Source of the DNA: Bradyrhizobium barranii subsp. barranii
Lineage (GTDB): Bacteria; Pseudomonadota; Alphaproteobacteria; Rhizobiales; Xanthobacteraceae
Direction: 5' to 3'
Length of the DNA: 64,000 nucleotides
Assembly (NCBI RefSeq): GCF_017565645.3
Contig: NZ_CP086136.1
Coordinates: 1,626,001-1,690,000 of the forward strand
Program-made: the position numbers and the translations under genes
Shown here: piece by piece, positions 9,201 through 17,649 of the stretch
Position numbering within the stretch: the stretch's first letter is position 1
Layout: every line of letters begins with the position of its first letter
The notes under the pieces: generated by a model
Databases searched by the model: none
Told to the model about the DNA's origin: nothing
What the model saw: the letters and a program-made list of their open reading frames with translations, nothing else

Positions 9201-10408
9201 CCGGCGATCTGCTCCTGCTCGAAGTGGGGAGCCGGCTGCGCGGCGCGCTGCGGGAAACCGACGTGGTCGCACGCCTCGGCGGCGACGAGTTCGTGGTGAT
9301 CCTCGACCAGTGCGGTGAGATCGACGACGTCCAGCGCATCGCGACCGGGCTGCTCGTGGCGCTCGCCGAGCCCATGGAGTTGGCCGGCCACGAATGCCAC
9401 ACCACAGCCTCGATCGGGATCGCGATGTATCCGGCCAACGGCTCCGACGTTCAGACGCTGACCAAGAACGCCGACATGGCGATGTATCTCGCCAAGGAAG
9501 ACGGCAAGAACGGCTATCGCTTCTTCTCCAAGGAGGTGAAGACGCAGTCGATCGAGCGGCTGTCGCTCGAGAGCGCGCTGCGCCGGGCGCTGGAGCGCGA
9601 GCAGTTCTCGCTGAACTACCAGCCCAAGGTGGACATGGAGACCGGCCAGATCACCGGCGTGGAAGCGCTGCTGCGCTGGACGCACCCGGATCTCGGCAGC
9701 ATCTCGCCGGCGCAGTTCATTCCGCTTGCGGAAGAGACCGGGTTGATCGTGCCGATCGGCCGCTGGGTGGTGAAGGAGGCCTGCGCGCAGGCCATGGCCT
9801 GGCAGCGCCGCGGCCTGTTGCCGGTGTCGATGGCGGTCAACCTGTCGCCGCGGCAGTTTGTCGACGAACATCTGTTGCAGGACGTCGACGAGGCGCTGGC
9901 GGCCTCCGGCATGTCGCCGGTGCTGCTCCAACTCGAGGTCACCGAGAGCATGATGATGCGCAATGTCGGTCGCGCGCTGAAAGTGCTGGACGCCATCCAG
10001 AGCCGCGGCATCCGCCTCGCCATCGACGATTTCGGCACCGGCTATTCGTCCATGTCGCTGATGAAGCATTTTCCGATCGACACCATCAAGATCGACCGCT
10101 CCTTCGTGCGCGACCTGCCGCAGGATTCGGAGGACCAGGCGATCGCGCAGGCGATCATCAGCATGGGCAAGGCGCTCGGCATGACCGTGGTCGCCGAAGG
10201 CGTCGAGAACGCCGAGCAGGAGGCGTTCCTGCGCGCCCATGGCTGCGACGAGATGCAGGGCTTCCTCATCTCCAAGCCGGTGCCGGCGCGGCAGATGGCC
10301 GAGCTGCTGCGGCCGATCGAGCTGCCTGTCGCGCCGCCGCTCCAGCCGGAGCCGGACCTCGCTGCGACCGAAGCCGCGGCGTTACGGCTGAAACGCGCTG
10401 TCATCTGA
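6293..10408 (+). CDS. Multi-GAF sensor diguanylate cyclase/phosphodiesterase
   Basis: A 1371-residue cytosolic protein with no membrane segment. Five tandem units of about 182 residues start near residues 5, 186, 367, 550 and 732. Each opens with a helix of the pattern ALSATNEAI(L/M/V)RAKSRAELF followed by a GAF domain containing GRGLTGTAFRTRQPC-like sequence. A GGDEF domain follows (about 915-1080, motif RLGGDEFVVIL near 995), then an EAL domain (about 1105-1350) with GVEALLRW, NLSPRQF, LEVTES, DDFGTGYSS and VAEGVEN. Both cyclase and phosphodiesterase motifs are intact, so either c-di-GMP synthesis or breakdown is possible. The start is a GTG after GGGAG. The five near-copies imply internal duplication. 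Confidence 0.95.
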   Translation: MQTTLARTFAALSAINEAILYAKSPDELYQKVCDAGFSSGDFLAVAVFLVGPDGRRLCFAAGCGDDVARLRSLEITTDSVTPEGAGVGGEAFRNQKLSISNDYLNDPRSLAWREGAAKAHIGAAAALPLLCNGKSVGVLYVTRREAGSLNEQMVSLFERMSANISYALDNFARETARQTSELATRRLNRMFGALSATNEAILRAKTERELYQLVCDASVHGGKSLATFVLLKEPDSHWLKPVAGTGENLEIVARTHYSVDPENPYGRGISGEVFRTQKPHVERDLARRTRGTPWEQANLNTGVAACIAAPLIRNGESIGVILSFLSKSWAKDEGVVALMLRIAENVCFAIDNFDREAEKARIAEEEDRLARMYAALSATNEAILRARSRAELFDLVCEATAKGAKFTSANIALVDRDAELLRVVACYGPNADMVRNFKFSTSDQVPEGRGLTGTAFRTRQPCISNDVQSDDRIAPWAANARRNGIGSSAALPLFNGDSVEGVFLFNSPERGTFTPEFVELLQRLQANVAFALENFDRADEKAKAEMQRNRLRGMLEALSATNEAIMRVKSRAELFEAVCEAAVLGGTFTSATIALVDPTGRYLDIAVTKGECRSHVENWRFATSADEPEGRGLAGTAFRTKAPCVANELLTDVRATHWRRIARDQGTKSGGCFPLLKNGTNAVGVLLFLSPDEGTFTPDLIQLLGRLAENVSFALDNFARAEERSRAEAQKERLTRMFAALSATNEAIVRAKSRTELFELVCQAASTGGKFTSTTIALAKADSDQLAIVAAAGPSAETTRNVRLSIDADRPEGRGMSGTAFRTRQPCVSNDYVNDSRVSAFHAVLQGDGTRSGAAFPLITHGQPVGVMIYMSTEQETFTAEFVELLQRLADNVSFAMENFDRADEKNEADERIEYLASHDSLTDLPNRETFNGLLREAIDEAQRHDHRFAVLFIDLDRFKVINDSLGHEAGDLLLLEVGSRLRGALRETDVVARLGGDEFVVILDQCGEIDDVQRIATGLLVALAEPMELAGHECHTTASIGIAMYPANGSDVQTLTKNADMAMYLAKEDGKNGYRFFSKEVKTQSIERLSLESALRRALEREQFSLNYQPKVDMETGQITGVEALLRWTHPDLGSISPAQFIPLAEETGLIVPIGRWVVKEACAQAMAWQRRGLLPVSMAVNLSPRQFVDEHLLQDVDEALAASGMSPVLLQLEVTESMMMRNVGRALKVLDAIQSRGIRLAIDDFGTGYSSMSLMKHFPIDTIKIDRSFVRDLPQDSEDQAIAQAIISMGKALGMTVVAEGVENAEQEAFLRAHGCDEMQGFLISKPVPARQMAELLRPIELPVAPPLQPEPDLAATEAAALRLKRAVI

Positions 10409-10723
10409 CGGCTGCGGGTGCAGCTCGCGGACGTTGTCTTGCTTGATGTCCGCTTTGCGCGGAAAATCATCCGGCCAGGGCTGCGAGGTTTGCTCGGCGA
10501 ACAGCTCGAGGAGGGCATGCGCACCTTCGGCAAAGCTTGAGCCCTCGCCGAGGCCTAGCTCACAACACCACACCTGTCGCATCGGCTCGTGCGCGTCGAC
10601 CACCGCCATCGCCGGTCCCCACCACCAGGCCGGTGCCGGCGAGCGTTCATCCTCCGGCACGGCGTGCCATAGGACGAGCTCGTCCATCACGCGTTCGAAT
10701 TGCAGGCTTGCGGCCTGATGCAT
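10382..10723 (-). CDS. Conserved-looking hypothetical protein, 113 aa
   Basis: I do not recognise this family. It is a soluble acidic protein with a tryptophan-rich stretch (PAWWWGPAM), then VDAHEPMRQVWCCELGLGEG and an amphipathic helix (AHALLELFAEQ). It has no signal peptide or membrane segment. The ATG at 10721-10723 has GGAG close upstream. Its 3' end overlaps the 3' end of the convergent sensor gene by 27 bp. The residue composition is protein-like, unlike the arginine-rich shadows around it, so I consider it real. Confidence 0.6.
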   Translation of the reverse strand: MHQAASLQFERVMDELVLWHAVPEDERSPAPAWWWGPAMAVVDAHEPMRQVWCCELGLGEGSSFAEGAHALLELFAEQTSQPWPDDFPRKADIKQDNVRELHPQPSDDSAFQP

Positions 10724-10946
10724 TCGCTCCGTGCTCCCTGGGCCGCGCCTGAAAGCAGGCCGATGCCCGGACTCGATCGTGGCCTTCGCTGTGAAGAACA
10801 GGCTCGCGCTATTGGCGGAGCCTCACATGCCGCTTCCATTGGCGGCCATAAGAGCAACATGCGGCGGTCGGGACATGCGCCGCCGCCGGCTGTGATCATC
10901 TCTTTAGCCGCTCGGGGGCCCGACCGGCAAGCCGTAATACGGGTGT

Positions 10947-11939
10947 CTAGCGCGACCTGAGCGGATGCGCCGTCTGGTGCCAGGCCCAGGCAGTCCGGAT
11001 CACCGTCTTTAGATCGGAATGGCGCGGCACGAAGTTCAGCACCTTTCGCGCGGCGGAGGCATCGGCGACCAGATAGGTGGGATCGCCGGCGCGACGCGGC
11101 TTCATGGTGTGCGGCACCTCGCGCCCGGTCTCCTGCCTGATGGCGTTCAGGATCTCGCGGACCGAAAAGCCTGAGCCGGTGCCCAGATTGAAGCTGCCGC
11201 CGGCATGCCCCGTTTCCAGGAGCTTCAGTGCTGCGACATGCGCCGCAGCGAGGTCGGTGACGTGGATGTAGTCGCGGATCGCGGTGCCGTCGGGCGTGTC
11301 GTAATCGTCGCCGAACACGGCGAAGTCGACATGGCCCTGCAGCGCCATCATGGCGCGCGGAATGAGATGCGTTTCGTTGTCACGCAACTCGCCGATGCCG
11401 CCGGCCGGGTCGGCGCCGCTGGCGTTGAAATAGCGCAGGCAGAACGCGCCGAAGCCATAGGCTGCGCGATAATCGGCGAGCATGCGCTCGATCATCCATT
11501 TCGACGCGCCGTAGGGATTGATCGGTGCGCAGGGGAAGTCCTCCGGCAGCTCCTTGGAATCGGCGTTGCCGTAGACGGCGCCGGTCGAGGAGAACACGAT
11601 GCGCTGGCAGCCTGCGTTGCGCATCGCCTGCAGCAGCGACAGCGTGCCCTGGACGTTGTTGATGTAGTATTTCTGCGGGTCGGTCATGGACTCGCCGACG
11701 AGGCTTGCCGCCGCGAAATGCATCACCGCCGTGACCTTGTGGTCGGCGAAGGCGCGCGCCAGCGCGGCGCCGTCGAGCAGGTCGCCTGTCACCAGCGGGC
11801 CGGCGACGAAGCTGCGATGACCTGTCGAGAGATTGTCATAAACGACGGGCTGATAGCCGGCGGCAGACAGTGCGCGGCAGGCATGCGAGCCAATATAGCC
11901 CGCGCCCCCTGTGACGAGGACGGTCGGTCGGTCGGTCAT
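10947..11939 (-). CDS. galE: UDP-glucose 4-epimerase
   Basis: A 330-residue short-chain dehydrogenase-type epimerase. The Rossmann NAD site is VTGGAGYIGSH at residues 8-18. The catalytic Ser/Thr lies in FSSTGAVYG and the catalytic Tyr-Lys pair in NPYGASK. The C-terminal half carries LRYFNASGAD, DYIHVTDLA and NLGTGSGFSV. It interconverts UDP-glucose and UDP-galactose, supplying galactose for surface polysaccharide. It is the last gene of the leftward cluster with the WecG/TagA transferase and the ExoP-type copolymerase, so it fits the ExoB role. Four tandem tetranucleotides sit directly at codons 2-6. Confidence 0.93.
   Translation of the reverse strand: MTDRPTVLVTGGAGYIGSHACRALSAAGYQPVVYDNLSTGHRSFVAGPLVTGDLLDGAALARAFADHKVTAVMHFAAASLVGESMTDPQKYYINNVQGTLSLLQAMRNAGCQRIVFSSTGAVYGNADSKELPEDFPCAPINPYGASKWMIERMLADYRAAYGFGAFCLRYFNASGADPAGGIGELRDNETHLIPRAMMALQGHVDFAVFGDDYDTPDGTAIRDYIHVTDLAAAHVAALKLLETGHAGGSFNLGTGSGFSVREILNAIRQETGREVPHTMKPRRAGDPTYLVADASAARKVLNFVPRHSDLKTVIRTAWAWHQTAHPLRSR
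11921..11936. repeat. Tetranucleotide repeat (CGGT)x4 at the galE start
   Basis: Four perfect copies of CGGT lie immediately next to the start codon of galE (ATG at 11937-11939 on the minus strand), inside its coding sequence. Gain or loss of one unit would shift the galE frame. Four units is a short array, and slippage there would be rare. Confidence 0.8.
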
Positions 11940-11958
11940 GTCGTCTTCTACTCTTCTC

Positions 11959-12765
11959 TCAGCGATTGGAAGGCCGTTTGCGGCTGAAGAGAAGATAGAG
12001 CGCGCGAGGGTTGGTGGTCAAATAGCGCCAGAGCAGGCGGCGCGGCTCGAGCCATGTGCGCCAGGCCCATTCGAGTCCGATCTTCTGCATCCATTGCGGC
12101 GCGCGGGATCGGCTGCCCGATAAAAAGTTGAACAAGCCGCCGGATGTCTTGATAACGCCAACATTGGTCAGCAGCGGCGTGTATTGCTCGACGAATGCCT
12201 GCTCGTTGGGCACGCCGAGCGCGACCCAGAGGTAATCCGGGGCGAGCGCGTTGATCTCCTCGACTTTCGCGCGCAGGGCGTCGCCGCGCAGATAGCCGTG
12301 GCTGTACCCGACGATCTTGAGGTTTGGATACAACTGCTGGACATTCGCGACCGCCGCGGCGTTCTCTTCCTCGCTGGCACCGAACATGTAGAAAGTGCGG
12401 CCGACGGCTTCGGCCTTGCGCGCGACCACGTGGAACAAATCGGTGGTGGCGACGCGCTCCGGCAGCGGAAACCAGGATTGCAGCTTTGACGCCGCGACCA
12501 GCGGCTGGCCATCGGCGTTGATGAGGTCGGCGCCGCGGAACAGGCGTTCGGTCTCTGGTTCGGTCGAGCAGCGCGCCAACACCTCGCCATTGGCCGAGGT
12601 CAGGTGCAGCGGACGGCCGATGCGATTGTCGGGATCGGTCGCCTCGATCATGAAATCAGCGGTTGCTTCCAGGTCGAGCGCGGCCATGCGAAGGCCGCCG
12701 ATAGCGATCCGCGGCACGTCGGCGGTTGCGGCCCGGCCGTCCAGATTGACGCGGCGCTCAAGCAT
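11959..12765 (-). CDS. WecG/TagA/CpsF family glycosyltransferase
   Basis: A 268-residue GT26-type enzyme. It has the family's LTSANGEVLARC segment, NADGQPLV, RVATTDLF, FYMFGASEEENAAAV and the DYLWVALGVPNEQAF block, followed by the basic amphipathic tail (WMQKIGLEWAWR) that ties this family to the membrane. It adds a sugar from UDP-ManNAc(A)-like donors to lipid-linked glycan precursors. I start at the ATG at 12763-12765, which overlaps the last codons of the copolymerase gene by 8 bp and suggests coupled translation. A longer reading to 12822 would overlap that gene by 65 bp and adds a low-complexity leader. Confidence 0.85.
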   Translation of the reverse strand: MLERRVNLDGRAATADVPRIAIGGLRMAALDLEATADFMIEATDPDNRIGRPLHLTSANGEVLARCSTEPETERLFRGADLINADGQPLVAASKLQSWFPLPERVATTDLFHVVARKAEAVGRTFYMFGASEEENAAAVANVQQLYPNLKIVGYSHGYLRGDALRAKVEEINALAPDYLWVALGVPNEQAFVEQYTPLLTNVGVIKTSGGLFNFLSGSRSRAPQWMQKIGLEWAWRTWLEPRRLLWRYLTTNPRALYLLFSRKRPSNR

Positions 12766-15135
12766 ATTGTCTGCCTCGCTGGCGCGCTTGAGTTGCGGGG
12801 GTGAGCTCGTCGAGCACGACACCGACGAGCTTGCGCTCGGCGCGACCGAGCGTGTTCAGGATTTCTTCCAGGCCGTCGTTGATGTCGAGGCTGGTCGGCA
12901 GCACCGCCACCAGCGCGTCGGCGTCGTCGAGCAGCTTGCGGCTGGCCGCACCAAGCGGCGTCACGGGGCCGTCGAGGATCACGAGATCGTAGCCGCCGGC
13001 GGCGCGCGCCTGCTCGATGGCCTTGCGGATGCCCGCAGTCGCCTTGCCGGCATCGCCATCGGCGGCAGGCAGCACCGAGACGCCGTTGACCGTCTTGATC
13101 TCGCGCGCGGCCTTGCTGCCGATCGAGAGCCAGCCGAGTCGGCTCGGCTCGCTCTTGCCGGGGCGGCTCACCTTGTTGGAGAGCGAGTGTGCCTGATGAT
13201 CGGCATCGATCATCAGCACGCGGGCGCCGTCGCGCGCGGCCGCGAGTGCGAAATTCAGCGCGGTCACGCTGCGCCCGGTGGTCTCGCCCGCGCCGACGAG
13301 CGCGATGACCGGCATGGCCTTGCCGCCGGCACGCCGGGCCACGGCAGTGCGCATGTCGCGCCAGGCGTTGAGCAGCGTCGTCAGCGGAAAGCCGGGGCGC
13401 AGCGTCGGCCAGCCCAGCCGGGTCAGATCGACGCCGCCGCCGGTGGCGAGGATGGCGCCGAGCGTGTGAATGACGTCTGCCTCCTGGAGGCGCGCGATCA
13501 GCGGCTTTCCGATCAGCGTGTTTTCGTCCATCTCCGGCTGCAGCGATGGCGCGGCGAGCTTCGGTAGAGATTGCGCAATTTCCGGAGCTCGCGGAGCCGG
13601 CTGCGGCTGGGCTACCTCCGGTGTCCGTGAAACCTCCGGCGCGCGCGGAGGCCGCGGTGCCGGCGTGCGCTCACGACGGGCCGGTGTGGGCGCTGCCGGC
13701 GCGGTCGCACCGGCGGACAGCAGCTCGGCCGCGACGAACCAGCTTGCAGCAGCGAGCGCGCCGAAGATGAAGCCGATCATGGCGAACATGCTCATCGCCG
13801 GCGGGAACGAGCGCCGCTGCGGCACGGTGGCTTCGCCGATGACGCGGGCCGCCGAGGTGTTCAGGGTCTCCTGCTCCTCGGTCTCGCGCGAGCGCTTGAG
13901 GAAGGATTGATAGACGTCGCGGCTGGCATCGGCCTCGCGTTCGAGCTCGCGCAGGCGCACGGCGGCCTGGCTCAGCTGGACGCTCTGCCGCTTCTGCGCT
14001 TCCAGCGCCCGGTTGAGCGAGGCTTCAAAGTCGCGGGCGCGCGTCAGATCGTTCTTGGCGGACTGCGCGAAGCGATCGATCTCTTCGTTGATGGTGCGCT
14101 TGAGATCCTCGACCTGCTTCTCGGTCTGGCGCAGCGCCGGATGCCGCGGGCCGAGCTCGCCGGCCTGCTCCGCATATTTCTTGCGCGCGTCGGCATATTG
14201 CGCGCGCAGGTTCGCGATGGTCGGCGATTGCAGCGCTTCCGAATTCGCGCCGGCATCGGCAGCGGTGCGCCGGCTCGCCTCGATCTGGTCGAGCCGCGCC
14301 TGTGCGTCCATCGTCGCCGCGCGGGCCGCGGAAAGCCGCTGGTTGCTGGCGGAGAGCTGCTGGTCGCTGATCAGCGCGTCCTGGGTGCCGACGAAATTGT
14401 TCTGGGCCTTGTAGGTGGCGAGCGCGGTCTCGGCACTGCGCAGCCGCTCGCGCAGCTCCTTGAGGCGGCCGGAGAGATCGTTGGTGGCGCGTCGAGCGGC
14501 CGAAGCCTGCGAGTTGCGGGATTCGGCGAGGTAGGCATTTGTCAGCGTGTTGGCGAGCATCGCCGCCTTCGCCGGATCGGTCGACCAGACCTCGATGTCG
14601 ACGATGAAGCTCTTCTCGGTCTTGCGGACCGTGATGTGCCTGTTCAGCGCGTCGAGTGCCGCGAGCTGCACTTCCTTCGTCTCCGCGGCGGAGGGCGCGC
14701 GGGGCTGAAGGCCGATCAGGCCGAGCAGCGACGACATCAGGCTCCTGGCATCACCGCCGCCGCCGAATTCGGGATCCTTGTCCAGATTGGCCTGCTGGAT
14801 CACCTGGAGCAGCACGCTGTTCGAGGTAATCAGGCGCGCCTGGCTCTCCACCACCATGGCCATGCCGGAGACGTCCTGGGCGCGCGGCGTGAGCTCGCAT
14901 CGACGAGCTGAAGCTCGCGCGGGTCGACGTAGAGCTGGGCGGTGGCGGTGTAGCGGGGCGTCACGCTCTTGCCCGCGGTGACGGCAAGCGTCGCGCCGAG
15001 GAGCGCGGCAGCGGCAATCGCGATCTTTCGCCGCCAGAGCAGATTGACGAGCTCCAGCACGTTGAAGCCGGTCTGAGGCCTCTGCTGCGGGGCCTCCGGT
15101 CCGGCCCGATCTATCGGCTGGTTGTAGTCAAGCAT
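12758..15135 (-). pseudogene. Wzz/ExoP-type polysaccharide copolymerase with degenerate BY-kinase domain, frameshifted
   Basis: Two open pieces form one gene: residues 1-79 read from the ATG at 15135 and the rest from about 14896. Between the GAT codon (14899-14901) and the GAG codon (14894-14896) only two bases remain. Adding one restores VDRELTPRAQ and an ORF of 792 residues. Order: N-terminal Wzz domain with membrane segment 37-55, coiled coil, second membrane segment, Pro/Ala-rich linker, then a ParA-like kinase domain. Walker A is altered (GAGETTGRS, Arg for the usual Lys). The A' (VLMIDAD) and B (YDLVILDGP) motifs remain, and the Tyr-rich tail is absent. It heads the leftward cluster and would set glycan chain length. 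Confidence 0.85.
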
Positions 15136-15417
15136 AGTCCCCAGCTTTCATTCCAACGACCGCGGGCTGAGGGGTTACTCTTCGCTTTACGCCACGCACC
15201 CGGGATATAGGTGCCCAATCAACGCAACAGGGAAAATTAACCATACTCATTGAGGGACTATTCACCGAAATGGCAAACAAAGCGTTTAAGCGCATGCCAC
15301 TCTTCGACGCGTCGCGATGACGCTGAGGTCCCCAAGGGATTAACGGTTCGTTACCGCGCGCAGCGAGGCCGCAAGGCTTCGCTCGTCCTGCGATGGACCG
15401 CGCGCGTGTCATGATTG
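15136..15417. other. Intergenic region upstream of copolymerase gene
   Basis: About 280 bp with a locally lower GC stretch (around 15230-15300) that probably holds the promoter of the leftward polysaccharide operon. I see no gene. The open frame across it is arginine-rich and has no protein-like pattern. Confidence 0.4.
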
Positions 15418-16218
15418 TCAGCGCTTCCGCAGGATGACGTGGTAATCACCGCGGCGAACGTCGATCCCGCCCGGCAGCACGGCGTTCATCACGGCGGCGG
15501 CGGCATCGACCAGAGCGGCGAACAGCGGCTTCCGCCGGCGCATCTCGGGATAGCGCGGACTCTCGACCTCGCGGCGGTAGATCATCTCGAGGCCGTTGGC
15601 CGCGGCGAATGCTTCGAGCCGCGGCAGCGTCACCAGCGGATGGAAGAAGGTCGGGAACGGCGGCTCGCCGGGCAGGCCGGCATCCTTGATGCCGCGGATA
15701 TTCCGGTAGAACCAGACGTGAAACCAGTGCGGCGAGTATTTGGTGACGACGCCCGACAGCGAGCGCGGATTGGGTGCACCGATCAGGATCATTCCACCGG
15801 GCTTGAGCGCGTCGCGGAAATTCAGGAGCGCGGCATCGACATGGGGCAGATGCTCGATCACGTTGTAGCAGATCACCAGATCGAAGGTTTCGCGTCCAAA
15901 GCTGTAAGTCTGCACGTCGCCGAGGATCGCCTCGTCCGCGTAAGTGTTGTTGCGGACCTGGTCCTCGTCGATGTCGACGACGGTGACCTTGCTGCGGTTG
16001 AGCAGCTCCGGTGGCAGAACACTGCACGAGCCGCCGCCGGCTTCGTAGGTGGCGAGCTGGCCCTGCGGCAGCTCGCGGCGGAGCACGTCGTGGACGGCGA
16101 GCAGGCTGTCGCGGGCTTCGCCGGGGACCAGATCGTGCAGCGCCTGGGTGCGTGCCGTGGCCGTTGGGATTTGGATCGCCGTGGCTGTCGCGAAATCGAT
16201 CGAGGCTGGCTTGTTCAT
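15418..16218 (-). CDS. Class I SAM-dependent methyltransferase
   Basis: A 266-residue protein with a Methyltransf_11/23-type Rossmann domain. Motif I is YEAGGGSCSVLP, followed by the acidic strand end VVDIDEDQV. LVICYNVIEHLPH is the motif IV region and LKPGGMILIGAPNP the motif V region. The C-terminal part (SPHWFHVWFYRNI) resembles methyltransferases of polysaccharide clusters. It probably methylates a sugar or lipid carrier intermediate. It is transcribed leftward, with its stop about 280 bp upstream of the copolymerase start. Confidence 0.85.
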   Translation of the reverse strand: MNKPASIDFATATAIQIPTATARTQALHDLVPGEARDSLLAVHDVLRRELPQGQLATYEAGGGSCSVLPPELLNRSKVTVVDIDEDQVRNNTYADEAILGDVQTYSFGRETFDLVICYNVIEHLPHVDAALLNFRDALKPGGMILIGAPNPRSLSGVVTKYSPHWFHVWFYRNIRGIKDAGLPGEPPFPTFFHPLVTLPRLEAFAAANGLEMIYRREVESPRYPEMRRRKPLFAALVDAAAAVMNAVLPGGIDVRRGDYHVILRKR

Positions 16219-16614
16219 TTTTTCTGACCGCGCTTGTTCGACTCAAATTTACAGGAAAAATCTCGCATGCCCGAAGAGCAAATCCGGTGCCGCGCCGCTT
16301 CACCGGTCGCGGTGCTTACGGTCGGGTTAATGCGGGCAGGCGTTAACTACGGCATCGTCCATGTTGGGCTGTTGTCCGCGTGATGGACTGCGAATTGCAC
16401 TATCACGTATGCAGGCACTTGCAGGAGAAACGCGCAAAAGCGGTTAAGTGTATGGAGGGCGGGAGATCGGCGGCGTTGCGCCGTCGCGAGCCTCGGGCCC
16501 GCCGTTCATTTTGGGGCTGATATGTCCCGCGGCGATGTGCCGTCGCAGGACAGCGCCGATTACTGCGCGATTGACGCAGGGCTTTTTCAATACATATCGG
16601 ACATCTAGGATGCC
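16219..16614. other. Divergent intergenic region, 396 bp, no gene seen
   Basis: The region separates the leftward methyltransferase from the rightward glycosyltransferase. No protein-like frame spans it. There is an AGG ribosome-site remnant close to the ATG at 16615. I find no clear palindrome or known operator. Confidence 0.4.
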
Positions 16615-17643
16615 ATGACGCTGATCCCGACAGACCTTTCCGCCAGCCGGATCTCGGATGCCGTGCGCGATCCCAACCGGGAGATCGCGGCGAGCTCCTG
16701 CGTCATCGACCTGTCGGTCGGCATCGTCGTCTGTATTCCCTGCTTCCGTCGCCCCCACCATCTGCGGCTGACACTGGACTCGCTCGTGAGCCAGCGCACG
16801 CCGCGCTCCTTCGCGGTGGTCATGGTCGAGAACGACGCGGCGGGGCGCGAAAGCGCGCCGGTTGCCGCGGAGTATCTGGCCGACGGCCGGCTCCAGGGCG
16901 TTTGCCTGGTCGAGAAGCGGCAGGGCAATTGCCAGGCGATCAACGCCGCCTTCGAGACGGCCCAGGCGCTGTTTCCCGCCGCGACCCGCTTCCTGATGAT
17001 CGACGACGACGAGATCGCTTCGCCCGACTGGCTCGAGCTGATGGTTCGCACCGCGGAGGCGACCGGCGCCGACGTGGTCGGCGGGCCGGTGCTGCCGGTC
17101 TTCGACGATGACAGCAAGCCCTGGCTCGCACGTCATCCCGCCTTCTGCCCCGCCTATGATTACAGCGGCGCGGTGCCGCTGATCTATGGCTGTGGCAACT
17201 GCCTGATCACGCGTGCGGCGTTCGAGCGGTTCGATCGTCCCGCGTTCGACCTGCGCTTCAATTTCCTCGGCGGCGGCGATTGCGATTTCTTCGTGCAGTG
17301 CCGCGATGCCGGCATGATCTTCCACTGGACGGCTGAGGCGATCATCACCGAGACCGTGCCGCAAAGCCGCACCAGCCTCGGCTGGATCGCCAAGCGTGGC
17401 CTGCGTATTGGCGCCATCAATTATCGCGTGCAGTACAAGGCCGCACAAAGCGCGCCCGCGCGGGCGCGGGTGTTCGCGCAGATGCTCGGACGGCTGCCGC
17501 TGTCGCTGGTGCGTTCCGCCCGTCTGCTCGCGACATCGAAGGCCGTCGTCGCCATGCATCCCGCGCTGGTCGCGCTTGGCTCTATGCTCGCAGCGTTCGG
17601 CTTCGCACCGAAGCCTTATGAAGCGTCGAAAATCGTATCGTGA
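16615..17643 (+). CDS. Family 2 glycosyltransferase
   Basis: A 342-residue GT-A fold enzyme. It has the nucleotide-binding strand VGIVVCIPCFRRP near residue 35, MVENDAAG, the donor-binding DDDE (FLMIDDDEIASPDW) near residue 125 in place of a classical DxD, and GGGDCDFFVQC, which supplies the acceptor-side ED-like residue. A weak hydrophobic C-terminal stretch could touch the membrane. It transfers a sugar in building the local surface polysaccharide. It is alone on its strand between two leftward genes. Confidence 0.9.
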   Translation: MTLIPTDLSASRISDAVRDPNREIAASSCVIDLSVGIVVCIPCFRRPHHLRLTLDSLVSQRTPRSFAVVMVENDAAGRESAPVAAEYLADGRLQGVCLVEKRQGNCQAINAAFETAQALFPAATRFLMIDDDEIASPDWLELMVRTAEATGADVVGGPVLPVFDDDSKPWLARHPAFCPAYDYSGAVPLIYGCGNCLITRAAFERFDRPAFDLRFNFLGGGDCDFFVQCRDAGMIFHWTAEAIITETVPQSRTSLGWIAKRGLRIGAINYRVQYKAAQSAPARARVFAQMLGRLPLSLVRSARLLATSKAVVAMHPALVALGSMLAAFGFAPKPYEASKIVS

Positions 17644-17649
17644 CGCGGG

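Noticed and set aside
8465..10240. 591-codon open frame on the minus strand
   Set aside because: It is antisense to the GGDEF-EAL part of the sensor gene, with no domain of its own.
15128..15412. 94-codon ORF upstream of the copolymerase
   Set aside because: No ribosome site, no protein-like composition, and it occupies the probable promoter region.
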